A stretch of DNA of 64,000 nucleotides from Granulicella sp. 5B5 (GTDB taxonomy: Bacteria; Acidobacteriota; Terriglobia; Terriglobales; Acidobacteriaceae), in the NCBI RefSeq assembly GCF_014083945.1, contig NZ_CP046444.1:1922001-1986000 (forward strand), in the 5' to 3' direction. The position numbers were made by a program, and so were the translations under genes. Below are positions 43,953-52,328 of this stretch, one piece after another. Position 1 is the first letter of the stretch, and each line of letters opens with the position of its first letter. The notes below the pieces were generated by a model, which saw only the letters and a list, made by a program, of their open reading frames with translations, ran no database searches and was not told the DNA's origin.

Positions 43953-45548
43953 CTACACAAACCGCACGCGTAGCGCCACGCCAATCGCCGCCGTCGCCGG
44001 CTTCTCGCCCTTCAGCGTCACGCGCAAGCCGCTGCCGTCGTGGACAAACTTCAGCGGCTCCTCCTGCCCCAGCATGCGTACATCCATGGCCTTCATCGGC
44101 TTCTGCGGCCCATCCAGCGCCAGCGACGCGATCTTCGCCACGCCGTCCTCCGGCCATCCCATCACGAACGCATACAGCGTCTCGCCCTTCGTCGTAAACC
44201 TCACGTCCGTTGCACCAAGGTCCGGCTTCTTGCCCTCATTCGGATCGAACTTCGTCGGGTCCGTCTTGATGACCACCTTCGTCGAAGGCCCTTCGCCGTA
44301 CACCTTCCACGGCCGCGTCGCATAGATCCCCTCGCCGTTCGTGCGCGTCCACGCCGTAATGCCCTCCAGGATCTTGAACTCCTCAGCATCCGGCATGCCC
44401 GTCGCCGGCAGTGGGATATTCAGCATCAGGTTGCCGTTCTTGCTCACAATGTCCACCAGCATGTCGATCACCTTCTTCGGCGACTTGTACTTCGCACCCA
44501 GCTTGTAGTGCCACTGGCCGATGCACGTGTCCGTCTGCCACGGGTTCGGATCGATATCGCCCAGCACGCTGCGCTCATGGTCCATCGTGCAGCTCGCGCC
44601 GTTGATGCAGTCCGACTCCGTCTTGCTGAAGTACACCGTGCCCGGCTGCCCATGCGGAGTCTTCGGGCCCACGTTGTACAACTCCGCCACGGTGCCCAGC
44701 CCATACTGGTCGAACGGAATCCCGCCATCCGTATACAGCAGATCCGGCTGGTGCTGATCGATCAGGTCCTTCACGCGATTGAAGTACTGCTGCTTCCACC
44801 AATCGGGCGCATCGCGTCCCATCGGGTCTTTCAGAATCGTCTTCGCAAAGTCCGCGGGCTCGCCCGAGTAGTCGTGATACAGGTCCGCATACGCCTTATC
44901 CTGCCCGTCATACGGCACACCCGCATACGGCCCCTTCGTGTCCGCCAAGTGCGACGGCGCAAACCAGTCAAAGCTGTTCGAGAGGTGCTCGCTCACGCCG
45001 AACCGTATCCCGCGCTTGCGCGCCGCCGCCGCCCACAGCCCCACGATGTCCTTCTTCGGGCCACTCGCCACCGCGTTCCACCGCGGCTGATACTTCGAGT
45101 CCCACATGTCGTAGCCGTCATGATGCACGCCCATCGAGAAGAAGTACTTCGCCCCGGCCTTCTGATACAGATCCATCAGGTGTTCCGGGTCCCACTCGCT
45201 CGCCGTAAACAGATGGATCAGGTCCTTGTATCCCACCTTCGACTGCGGCCCGAACCGCTTCAGGTGGTACTCATACTGCGGGGACCCCTCCATGTACATG
45301 TTGCGCGCATACCAGTCGCCATCACCCACCGCCGACTGCGGCCCCCAGTGCGCCCATATGCCGAACTTCGCATCTGCAAACCACTCCGGAATCCGGTAGC
45401 TCTCCAGCGATGCCCGCGCATCTGTAAACCTTCCCGGCGTCACACTCTGCGCCAGCGCACCCACGCCCCGCGTTGCCAGCGCGCCGGCCGCAGCCACCCC
45501 GCCCATCATTCTCAGTGCCTGCCGACGCGTCGTCTTCATCTCTGCCAT
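43953..45548 (-). CDS. Alpha-L-fucosidase, glycoside hydrolase family 29
   Basis: Exported glycosidase of 531 residues with a Tat signal (TTRRQALRMMGGVAAAG). The GH29 barrel is recognisable: ADAKFGIWAHWGPQSA, YFFSMGVHHDGYDMWDS and FGVSEHLSNSFDWF. The nucleophile is D274 in LYTDGGIP. A C-terminal beta domain follows. It would release fucose from glycans in the periplasm or outside. GGGAGAG lies 8 nt before the ATG at 45546-45548. It is monocistronic. Confidence 0.92.
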   Translation of the reverse strand: MAEMKTTRRQALRMMGGVAAAGALATRGVGALAQSVTPGRFTDARASLESYRIPEWFADAKFGIWAHWGPQSAVGDGDWYARNMYMEGSPQYEYHLKRFGPQSKVGYKDLIHLFTASEWDPEHLMDLYQKAGAKYFFSMGVHHDGYDMWDSKYQPRWNAVASGPKKDIVGLWAAAARKRGIRFGVSEHLSNSFDWFAPSHLADTKGPYAGVPYDGQDKAYADLYHDYSGEPADFAKTILKDPMGRDAPDWWKQQYFNRVKDLIDQHQPDLLYTDGGIPFDQYGLGTVAELYNVGPKTPHGQPGTVYFSKTESDCINGASCTMDHERSVLGDIDPNPWQTDTCIGQWHYKLGAKYKSPKKVIDMLVDIVSKNGNLMLNIPLPATGMPDAEEFKILEGITAWTRTNGEGIYATRPWKVYGEGPSTKVVIKTDPTKFDPNEGKKPDLGATDVRFTTKGETLYAFVMGWPEDGVAKIASLALDGPQKPMKAMDVRMLGQEEPLKFVHDGSGLRVTLKGEKPATAAIGVALRVRFV

Positions 45549-45642
45549 GCCGAATTCTCTCCCTGAAAGTAAGCGCTAACTGCGAACCGCCTGAGCGACC
45601 ACTATAGTGCCTCACCGCACGCTTAGGGAAGGAATCTGAAAA

Positions 45643-47685
45643 TTAAGCCGTGCGCCCCCGCGCCTGCAGCTCCAGAAAGCACTGGATCAAGCTCACCGCC
45701 GCCGGCGTCACACCCGCAATCCGGCTCGCCTGCCCCAGCGTCGACGGCCGCACTCGATCAAGCTTTTCGACCATCTCGCGCGAAAGCCCACTGCATCCTC
45801 GATAGTCGAACCACTCTGGAATGGCGCGTGCCTCATCCCGCCGCAGTCGCTCCATGCTCCGCTGCTGCTGTGCGAGATATCCTGCAAACTTGATGCCCGT
45901 CTCCACGGTCTTCATCTCGTTCCGCACCCACGCCGGCACGCGAGCAAACTCCACAGCCTCCATCGCCGCAATCCACGGAGCCAGTTCGACGACAGCACGC
46001 ATGCGCTCCGTCAACACCAGCAGCAACGACTCAATCGTCACCTCAGGCCGCTTCAACAACTGCCCATAGCGCTCGCCCTTCACAAAGCTGAAGCCCGCTT
46101 CTGCCAGCAACGGCAAGTCAGCCTCACTGACCTTCGCGCTCTCGATCATCGCCGCAAACGCCGCACCCCGCGCCTGCTTGGCCTCGAACGCAGCCCACGC
46201 CGCATCGTCAATCAGCCCCAGACTGCGTCCATGCGGACTCAGCCGCGCATCGGCGTTATCAATCCGCAGATGCAGCCGGAACTCCGCCCGCGACGTAAAC
46301 ATCCGGTACGGCTCGTCGGTCCCCTTCGAGATCAGATCATCAATCAGGATGCCCGTGTAAGCCTCCGTCCGATCGAGCGTGAACTCCTCACGCCCAGCAG
46401 CATCTTCTATTCCCTGCTCCCTACTCCCTACTCCCTGCAGCGCACGCGCAGCGAGCGCTGCATTGATCCCCGCCATCAATCCCTGGCACGCAGCCTCTTC
46501 ATACCCGCTCGTGCCGTTGATCTGCCCGGCCAGATACAGCCCATCAAATTTCTTGACGCGCAGCGTGCGGTCCAGCTCCGTCGGGTCGATCGCGTCATAC
46601 TCAATCGCATATCCCGGCCGCAGCATCTCCGCATTCTCCAGCCCTGGGATCGACCGCACCATCGCCGCCTGCACCTCCATCGGCAGGCTCGTGCTCATGC
46701 CGTTGATGTAGACCTCATGCGTGTTCAACCCTTCAGGCTCCAGAAAGAACTGATGCGAAGTCTTGTCCGGAAAGCGCACGATCTTGTCCTCAATCGAAGG
46801 ACAGTACCGCGGCCCAATCCCTTCAATCTGCCCCGTGTACATCGGCGACCGGTGCACGTTCTCGCGAATCAGTTGCAGCGTTTTTGGCGTCGTCGTCGCA
46901 ATGTGGCAGCTGATCTGCCGCAGCGGCGGCGTCCATGTAGCCTCGCCATTCTTCGGCGCGCTCCTAAAACTGAACGGCGTCGGGTCGTCATCCCCCGGCT
47001 GCGCTTCAAACCTCTCCCAGTCAATCGTGCGTCCATCCAGCCGAGGCGGCGTCCCGGTCTTCAGCCGCGTCTCGCGCAACCCCAGCTTCTTCAGGCTCTC
47101 GCCCAGCAGCACGCTCGCGGGCTCACCACTTCGCCCGGCTGTGTACTGCTGCTCACCGCAATGGATCAGCCCATTTAAAAACGTTCCCGTCGTCACCACG
47201 ACAGCCTTCGCCCCAATCACGCGCCCATCGCGCAACTTCACGCCAACAATGCGAGGCCTCTCTACTCCCTGCTCCCTATTCCCTACTCCCTCGTCGATCG
47301 CCAGATCGACAACCTCCGCCTGCTTGATAAACAGGTTCGCAATCGACTCCAGCTTCTCGCGCATCTTCGTCCGGTAGAGCGCCTTGTCGCACTGCGCCCG
47401 CGGAGACCACACCGCTGGCCCGCGCGACGTATTCAGCAGCCGAAACTGGATGCCGCAGCTATCGGCTACCTCGCCCATAATGCCACCCAACGCATCCACC
47501 TCGCGCACCAGGTGCCCCTTCGCCACACCACCAATCGCCGGATTGCAAGACATCTGCGCAATCAGATCGAGGTTCAGCGTAAACAGCGCCGTCCGCAGTC
47601 CCATGCGCGCAGCAGCAGCCGCGGCCTCGCACCCCGCATGCCCCGCACCGACTACCAGCACATCGAACTGTTCTGAATACGCCAT
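45643..47685 (-). CDS. mnmG: tRNA uridine-5-carboxymethylaminomethyl modification enzyme MnmG
   Basis: With MnmE, installs the cmnm5 group on U34 of several tRNAs. The FAD-dependent protein is 680 residues, longer than the usual ~620-630. The motifs are typical: [12 protein letters not shown], the [23 protein letters not shown] block, the [10 protein letters not shown] block and the C-terminal helical MnmE-binding domain. Two short stretches are foreign: [12 protein letters not shown] (about 132-143) and [12 protein letters not shown] (about 417-428), both encoded by heptanucleotide repeat arrays. The frame stays open, so activity is probably kept. Confidence 0.95.
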   Translation of the reverse strand: MAYSEQFDVLVVGAGHAGCEAAAAAARMGLRTALFTLNLDLIAQMSCNPAIGGVAKGHLVREVDALGGIMGEVADSCGIQFRLLNTSRGPAVWSPRAQCDKALYRTKMREKLESIANLFIKQAEVVDLAIDEGVGNREQGVERPRIVGVKLRDGRVIGAKAVVVTTGTFLNGLIHCGEQQYTAGRSGEPASVLLGESLKKLGLRETRLKTGTPPRLDGRTIDWERFEAQPGDDDPTPFSFRSAPKNGEATWTPPLRQISCHIATTTPKTLQLIRENVHRSPMYTGQIEGIGPRYCPSIEDKIVRFPDKTSHQFFLEPEGLNTHEVYINGMSTSLPMEVQAAMVRSIPGLENAEMLRPGYAIEYDAIDPTELDRTLRVKKFDGLYLAGQINGTSGYEEAACQGLMAGINAALAARALQGVGSREQGIEDAAGREEFTLDRTEAYTGILIDDLISKGTDEPYRMFTSRAEFRLHLRIDNADARLSPHGRSLGLIDDAAWAAFEAKQARGAAFAAMIESAKVSEADLPLLAEAGFSFVKGERYGQLLKRPEVTIESLLLVLTERMRAVVELAPWIAAMEAVEFARVPAWVRNEMKTVETGIKFAGYLAQQQRSMERLRRDEARAIPEWFDYRGCSGLSREMVEKLDRVRPSTLGQASRIAGVTPAAVSLIQCFLELQARGRTA
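46407..46434. repeat. Heptanucleotide repeat array inside mnmG (second insertion)
   Basis: CTATTCC, CTGCTCC, CTACTCC and CTACTCC in tandem, encoding part of the [10 protein letters not shown] insertion on the minus strand. It is the same family as the arrays at prs and the phosphoesterase gene. Confidence 0.85.
47262..47289. repeat. Heptanucleotide repeat array inside mnmG (first insertion)
   Basis: CTACTCC, CTGCTCC, CTATTCC and CTACTCC in tandem, encoding the GVGNREQGV stretch. The two mnmG arrays are in the same orientation and 828 bp apart. Confidence 0.85.
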
Positions 47686-47729
47686 CCCTTCTATTCTAGC
47701 GATTCACAGCCTTCCGCTACCATGAATCC

Positions 47730-48374
47730 ATGCTCGAACTCTCCCTCACCGAAGCCCGCGTCCTCGGCTGTCTCATTGAAAAAGAGATCACCACGCCGGA
47801 GTACTACCCGCTCTCGCTCAATGCCACGCTGAATGCCTGCAACCAGAAGACCAACCGCGAGCCCGTCATGGAGCTCACGGAAGCCGACGTCCGCACAGCG
47901 ATCTTCGACCTCGAAGGTCTCGGCCTCGTCCGCACCGACGCCTCCTCACGCGTCTCCAAGTTCGAGCACCGCATCCGCGACATCCTCAACCTCCGCCGCG
48001 ACGAGGTCGCCGTCCTCTGTCTCCTCCTACTGCGTGGCCCGCAGACACCCGCCGAGATCCGCGCCCGCGCCGAACGCCTCCACGCCTTCGACGACAACGC
48101 CGCCGTCACCTCCACCCTCGAGCGCCTCAGCCAGCGCGATGAACCGCTCACCCTCCATCTGCAGCGCCAGCCCGGCGCACGCGAGACCCGCTGGATGCAC
48201 CTGCTTTCCGGCACCGTCGCGCAGGAGGTCGCACCGCTTGCAACCGCCCAACGCTCCTCCATCGCGCCCAACCTCCTCGACCAGCTCGCCGCCCTGGAAG
48301 CGCGTGTCGCCGCTCTGGAAGCGCGCCTGGACACCCTCGAACCACTCACCGCGCCAGTCGCCTCTATTGAATAG
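47730..48374 (+). CDS. YceH/DUF480 family protein
   Basis: 214-residue protein made of two winged-helix domains. It begins LSLTEARVLGCLIEKEITTPEYYPLSLNA, the standard DUF480 signature, and contains TNREPVMELTEADVR and RWMHLL. A short leucine-zipper-like coiled coil ends the protein (LEARVAALEARLDTLE). Its function is not established; the fold suggests DNA binding. It is divergent from mnmG with a 44-bp spacer that must hold both promoters or overlapping signals. Confidence 0.88.
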   Translation: MLELSLTEARVLGCLIEKEITTPEYYPLSLNATLNACNQKTNREPVMELTEADVRTAIFDLEGLGLVRTDASSRVSKFEHRIRDILNLRRDEVAVLCLLLLRGPQTPAEIRARAERLHAFDDNAAVTSTLERLSQRDEPLTLHLQRQPGARETRWMHLLSGTVAQEVAPLATAQRSSIAPNLLDQLAALEARVAALEARLDTLEPLTAPVASIE

Positions 48375-48481
48375 CCGCACGGAAAAACCGGCCCCGCCAC
48401 CGCTCTCGCCGTACTATTCTTGTCCCACAGCGTCAAGACGCCATCATTCGCAACAGCCTCTTCCTTTAGGAGTGCCATCGC

Positions 48482-51310
48482 ATGAACACCCTGAGCCGCA
48501 TCGCCGCGACCTCTGCTGCCCTTCTGTTCGCCGTCACCGCCGCCGCGCAGACGCACAAGCCCTCCGCTACCAAGCTGCCCACCATCGCCTACCAGACCTA
48601 CACGCTGCCCAACGGTCTCAAGGTCATCACGCATGAGGACCACCGCCTGCCGCTGGTCTCCGTCGATCTCTGGTACCACGTCGGCCCGCTCAACGAGCGC
48701 CCCGGCCGCACCGGCTTCGCGCACCTCTTCGAACACATGATGTTCGAAGGCTCCGAGCACGTCGGCGAAAAGGCGCACATCAAGTACGTCCAGTCCGCCG
48801 GCGCCACAGACGTCAACGGCACCACCGACTTCGACCGCACCAACTACTTCGAGACCATGCCCGCCAACCAGCTCGAGCTCGCTCTTTGGCTCGAGTCCGA
48901 CCGCATGGGCTTCCTCATGGAGGGTCTCGACCGCAAACTCCTCGCCAACCAGCGCGACGTCGTCCGCAACGAGCGCCGCCAGGGTGAAGGCCGTCCCTAC
49001 GAGGTCGCGCAGGAAGAGCTCTTCCATTTGCTCTTTCCCAAGGGCCATCCTTACTACGGCAACGTCATCGGCTCGCACGCGGATATCGAAGCCGCGCGCA
49101 TCGCCGACATCCGCGACTTCCACCAGCAGTTCTATACGCCTAACAACGCTTCCATCGCCATCGCCGGCGACTTCGATCCCGTCAAGCTCAAGGAGATGCT
49201 GACGAAGTACTTCGACCCCATCCCGCGCGGCCCTAACGTCGAGCCCGTCCACGTCATCACGCCGCCCATCACCGCACAGAAGCGAGCCACCGTCACCGAC
49301 ACCGTGCAGCTGCCGCAGATGCAGGTCGGCTGGCTCACACCCGCCGCCTTCACGCCCGGCTCCTACAACATCGACGCCGACATGTTCGCGCTCGGCGGCT
49401 CCAAGGCCAGCCGTCTCGACGAAGCCCTCGTGCTCAAGACGCAGGTCGCGCAGTCCGTCTCCTGCTTCACCGACCCGCTTAAGCTCACCGGCCTCACCGG
49501 CTGCACCCTCACAGCCAAACCAGGCGTCAAGCTTGAAGACCTCGAAAAAACCTTCTGGGAGCAGCTCGCCAAACTCCAATCCGAAGGCCCCACGGCTGAA
49601 GAAGTAGAAGCCGCAAAGGCGCAGGCACTCACCGAAAAGATCACAGGGCTTGAGCGCCTCGGCGGCTTCGGTGGCGTGGCCGACACACTCGACCGCTACA
49701 ACCAGTACACCGGCGATCCCGGCTACCTGCCCAAGGACGTCGCCGCCGAAGAGGCCGTCACCATCGCCAGCGCGAAGGAAGCCGCGACAAAGTACCTCAC
49801 CAAGGACGCCGCCGTCGTCGTCTACTGCATCCCCGGCAAGAAGGTCCTCGACGACGTACCGCGCAGCCCCGACGACACCGACGCCAACGTCAAGATCACC
49901 AACCCCTACACACCCCAGTTTGAAGCCTCGCAGGAGTGGCGCAAGCAGGTCCCCAAGGCCGGCCCGCCCGTCACCGTACACCTGCCCGTGCCGCAGACCT
50001 TCACCCTCGCCAACGGCCTCAAGGTCTACGTCGTCGAGCAGACCTCGCTGCCCGTTCTCTCCGCATCGCTCATCACGCGCGCCGGCGGCGTCAACAACAC
50101 CGTCGACAAGGCAGGCCTCGCCTCGCTCACCGCGCAGGTCATGGCCGAAGCCACCGCCGACAAGGACGTCACCCAGCTCGCTGAGTCGCAGGAGCGCATC
50201 GGCACCCGCATCTACGTCAACGCCACCATGGACGGCGCCACCACCGGCATGACCCTGCTCACGCAGTACCTCAAGCCCGGCCTGTCGCTCTTCAGCGACG
50301 TCGTCCAGCACCCCGCCTTCTCGCCTTCAGATCTCGATCGCCTGCGTAAGCAGCGCCTCATCGGCATCCAGCAACAGACCGACAACGTCTCCGCGATGGC
50401 CAACCGCGTCGGCCCCAAACTCGTCTTCGGCGACTCGCCCTACGGCATCCCGCCCGCCGGCACCACCGAGAGCATCTCCGCCATCACCCGCGACGACGTG
50501 ACCGGCTTCTATAAGGACCACTTCGCTCCGTCCGACTCCGCCCTCGTCCTCGTCGGCGACGTCTCACTCCCCGAGGCACACCACCTCGCCGACGAGTACT
50601 TCGGCAAGTGGTCCGGCACTGCCGCGGTGCAGCCCGCCGTACCCGCCACGCCCGAGCCTGCCGCCACACACATCGTCATCGTCGACAAGCCCGGCGCGCC
50701 GCAGACCGCACTCTTCGCCTTCGGCACCGGCGTTCCCGTCAGCACGCCGGACCTGCAGGCCCTGCAGGTGATGAACTACACCCTCGGCGGGGCCTTCGCC
50801 AGCCGCATCAATATGAACCTCCGCGAACAGCACGGCTACACCTACGGCGCGCGGTCGGAGTACTCCTTCTACCGCGACGGCGGCGCGTTCTCCGCCGGCG
50901 GCCTCGTCCGCACCAACGTCACCGGCGACGCCGCCAAACAGCTCATGGCCGAGATCAGCGGCTTCCCCACTCACCCCTCCACCCCGGAAGAGCTCAAGCA
51001 GGCCAAGGAGGCGCGCATCCAGTCGCTCCCCGGCGCCTTTGAGACCACTTACTCCGTCGCAGGCTCCATCGCTGGCATCTTCCTCGACGGCCGCCCGCTC
51101 GACTACTTCGCCACATTGCCCGCCAAATACGAGGCAGTCACCGCCGAAGACGTCGCCCGCGTCGCGAAGCGGGATATCCACCCCAACCACCTCATCATCG
51201 TCGCCGCCGGCGACCGCGCCAAAATAGAGCAGCAGCTCAAGGACGCCGACCTCAGCCCCATCGAAGTCCGCGACATCAACGGCAACCTCGTCACCAACGA
51301 CAAAAAGTAA
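48482..51310 (+). CDS. M16 family zinc metallopeptidase (two-domain, exported)
   Basis: Insulinase-type peptidase of 942 residues with signal peptide (about 1-22). The N-terminal half is the catalytic unit: inverted zinc motif H81-L-F-E84-H85, followed by the downstream Glu region in VVRNERRQGEGRPYE. The C-terminal half is an M16 domain lacking HxxEH (FTLANGLKVYVVEQTS onward) and closes the chamber. Related proteins degrade peptides in the periplasm. AGGAG precedes the ATG. A strong terminator follows. Confidence 0.92.
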   Translation: MNTLSRIAATSAALLFAVTAAAQTHKPSATKLPTIAYQTYTLPNGLKVITHEDHRLPLVSVDLWYHVGPLNERPGRTGFAHLFEHMMFEGSEHVGEKAHIKYVQSAGATDVNGTTDFDRTNYFETMPANQLELALWLESDRMGFLMEGLDRKLLANQRDVVRNERRQGEGRPYEVAQEELFHLLFPKGHPYYGNVIGSHADIEAARIADIRDFHQQFYTPNNASIAIAGDFDPVKLKEMLTKYFDPIPRGPNVEPVHVITPPITAQKRATVTDTVQLPQMQVGWLTPAAFTPGSYNIDADMFALGGSKASRLDEALVLKTQVAQSVSCFTDPLKLTGLTGCTLTAKPGVKLEDLEKTFWEQLAKLQSEGPTAEEVEAAKAQALTEKITGLERLGGFGGVADTLDRYNQYTGDPGYLPKDVAAEEAVTIASAKEAATKYLTKDAAVVVYCIPGKKVLDDVPRSPDDTDANVKITNPYTPQFEASQEWRKQVPKAGPPVTVHLPVPQTFTLANGLKVYVVEQTSLPVLSASLITRAGGVNNTVDKAGLASLTAQVMAEATADKDVTQLAESQERIGTRIYVNATMDGATTGMTLLTQYLKPGLSLFSDVVQHPAFSPSDLDRLRKQRLIGIQQQTDNVSAMANRVGPKLVFGDSPYGIPPAGTTESISAITRDDVTGFYKDHFAPSDSALVLVGDVSLPEAHHLADEYFGKWSGTAAVQPAVPATPEPAATHIVIVDKPGAPQTALFAFGTGVPVSTPDLQALQVMNYTLGGAFASRINMNLREQHGYTYGARSEYSFYRDGGAFSAGGLVRTNVTGDAAKQLMAEISGFPTHPSTPEELKQAKEARIQSLPGAFETTYSVAGSIAGIFLDGRPLDYFATLPAKYEAVTAEDVARVAKRDIHPNHLIIVAAGDRAKIEQQLKDADLSPIEVRDINGNLVTNDKK

Positions 51311-51330
51311 TCCTCACTCGCAATAACAAT

Positions 51331-51367
51331 GAGGCGCGACCGCAAGGTTGCGCCTCCTGTTTTTTTC
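51331..51367 (+). terminator. Intrinsic terminator after the M16 peptidase gene
   Basis: GAGGCGC-G-ACC pairs with GGT-T-GCGCCTC around GCAA, then CTG and a run of seven T. It lies 20 bp past the stop codon. Confidence 0.85.
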
Positions 51368-51432
51368 TCGCGACCGCAAATCTCCGCCATCCTTCGCGCT
51401 TCCACCAACATCCCATGTGCAGAAGGCCACTA

Positions 51433-51891
51433 ATGCCCACCTGCACCGTCGCACTCGAAGCCATCGCAGCCAGCGGCGCACTCGCCGGGCTGCTCGACAT
51501 CCTCGCCACCTCCGCCCTCATGCGCGCGCAAGGCGTTCCGCTGCAACGCCTCCTGCAGTTCATCGCCAGCGGTGCATTCGGCGCTACGGCATTTGAAGGA
51601 CGCAATCGCACTGCGACTCTCGGCATCGTTCTTCACTTCTTCATCGCATTTGCGCTCGCGGCTGTCTTCTATGCGCTCACCCTGCCGTTGCCCATGATCC
51701 TGCGACACCCATGGTTCTGTGGTGCCCTCTTCGGTGCAGTCGTGCACCTCGCTATGAGCTTCATCATCGTGCCACTCTCACGCGCTGCCAAACGCACCTT
51801 CAACCTGAAGGCCTGGATCACACAACTCGCGGTCCACATCCTCTGCGTCGGCATGCCCATCGCCCTCGTGCAGCACACCATCCTGCAATAG
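51433..51891 (+). CDS. Multi-pass membrane protein of unknown function
   Basis: 152 residues, with four predicted transmembrane helices at about 9-30, 58-78, 88-110 and 123-146. The first helix contains GALAGLLDILATSALM, a pattern seen in small conserved membrane proteins of unknown role (a DUF1440/YagU-like relationship is possible but unproven). The ATG at 51433 lies 6 codons into the frame. It converges with the VOC gene, only 7 bp apart. Confidence 0.7.
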   Translation: MPTCTVALEAIAASGALAGLLDILATSALMRAQGVPLQRLLQFIASGAFGATAFEGRNRTATLGIVLHFFIAFALAAVFYALTLPLPMILRHPWFCGALFGAVVHLAMSFIIVPLSRAAKRTFNLKAWITQLAVHILCVGMPIALVQHTILQ

Positions 51892-51898
51892 ACAGCGC

Positions 51899-52309
51899 CT
51901 ACAACTCCACCGCTTCGCCGCCCCACGCCGCAGGATCGACATCCTCCACCGTCTGCGTCAGCGTCCATCGGTGTCCGGCGAAGTCCTCCAGCGTGGCCTG
52001 CCGCTCGCCATACATATGCGTCTGCGGTTCGTGCGTCACGCTCGCCCCATGCTCCCGCGCCCGGGCACACACGGCATCGACATCCTCCACGCGCAGCATC
52101 GTCGAGCTCTTCGTCCCCCACTGCTTATCGGGCCCCTGCTCACCCACAATCACGCAGGCCTTGCCATGCCACATCTGCACCCGATGGCTCGCAATCCGCA
52201 ACCGCACGCGAAGCCCGAACGCAGCCTGCAGCCATGTCACCGCCGCATCCACATCCGGATACGCCACCACCGGAATCACCCCACAAGGCGGAGCCGACCG
52301 GTTCACCAC
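51899..52309 (-). CDS. VOC (glyoxalase/bleomycin-resistance fold) protein
   Basis: 136-residue metal-binding-fold protein with two beta-alpha-beta-beta-beta units: GVIPVVAYPDVDAAVTWLQAAFGL at the N-terminus and DVDAVCARAREHGASVTHEP in the second half, ending in the DFAGHRWTLTQ strand. Members include glyoxalases, dioxygenases and resistance proteins; the exact activity cannot be told. The start is uncertain (three in-frame GTG codons); GTG at 52307-52309 is preferred because AGGGAGG lies 5 nt upstream, supplied by a heptad repeat. It is downstream of the TonB receptor. Confidence 0.82.
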   Translation of the reverse strand: MVNRSAPPCGVIPVVAYPDVDAAVTWLQAAFGLRVRLRIASHRVQMWHGKACVIVGEQGPDKQWGTKSSTMLRVEDVDAVCARAREHGASVTHEPQTHMYGERQATLEDFAGHRWTLTQTVEDVDPAAWGGEAVEL

Positions 52310-52314
52310 AGCCA

Positions 52315-52328
52315 CCTCCCTACTCCCT
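52315..52328. repeat. Heptad repeat overlapping the TonB-receptor stop and the VOC SD
   Basis: CCTCCCT and ACTCCCT in tandem. Read on the minus strand it contributes the AGGGAG ribosome-binding sequence of the VOC gene, and its end overlaps the stop codon (52327-52329) of the upstream receptor gene. Confidence 0.6.

Noticed and set aside
47804-50311. Very long open frame on the minus strand opposite yceH and the M16 peptidase (835 codons)
   Set aside because: It is the antisense frame of two well-supported genes in GC-rich DNA. The translation is Val/Gly/Glu-rich with no family motifs.
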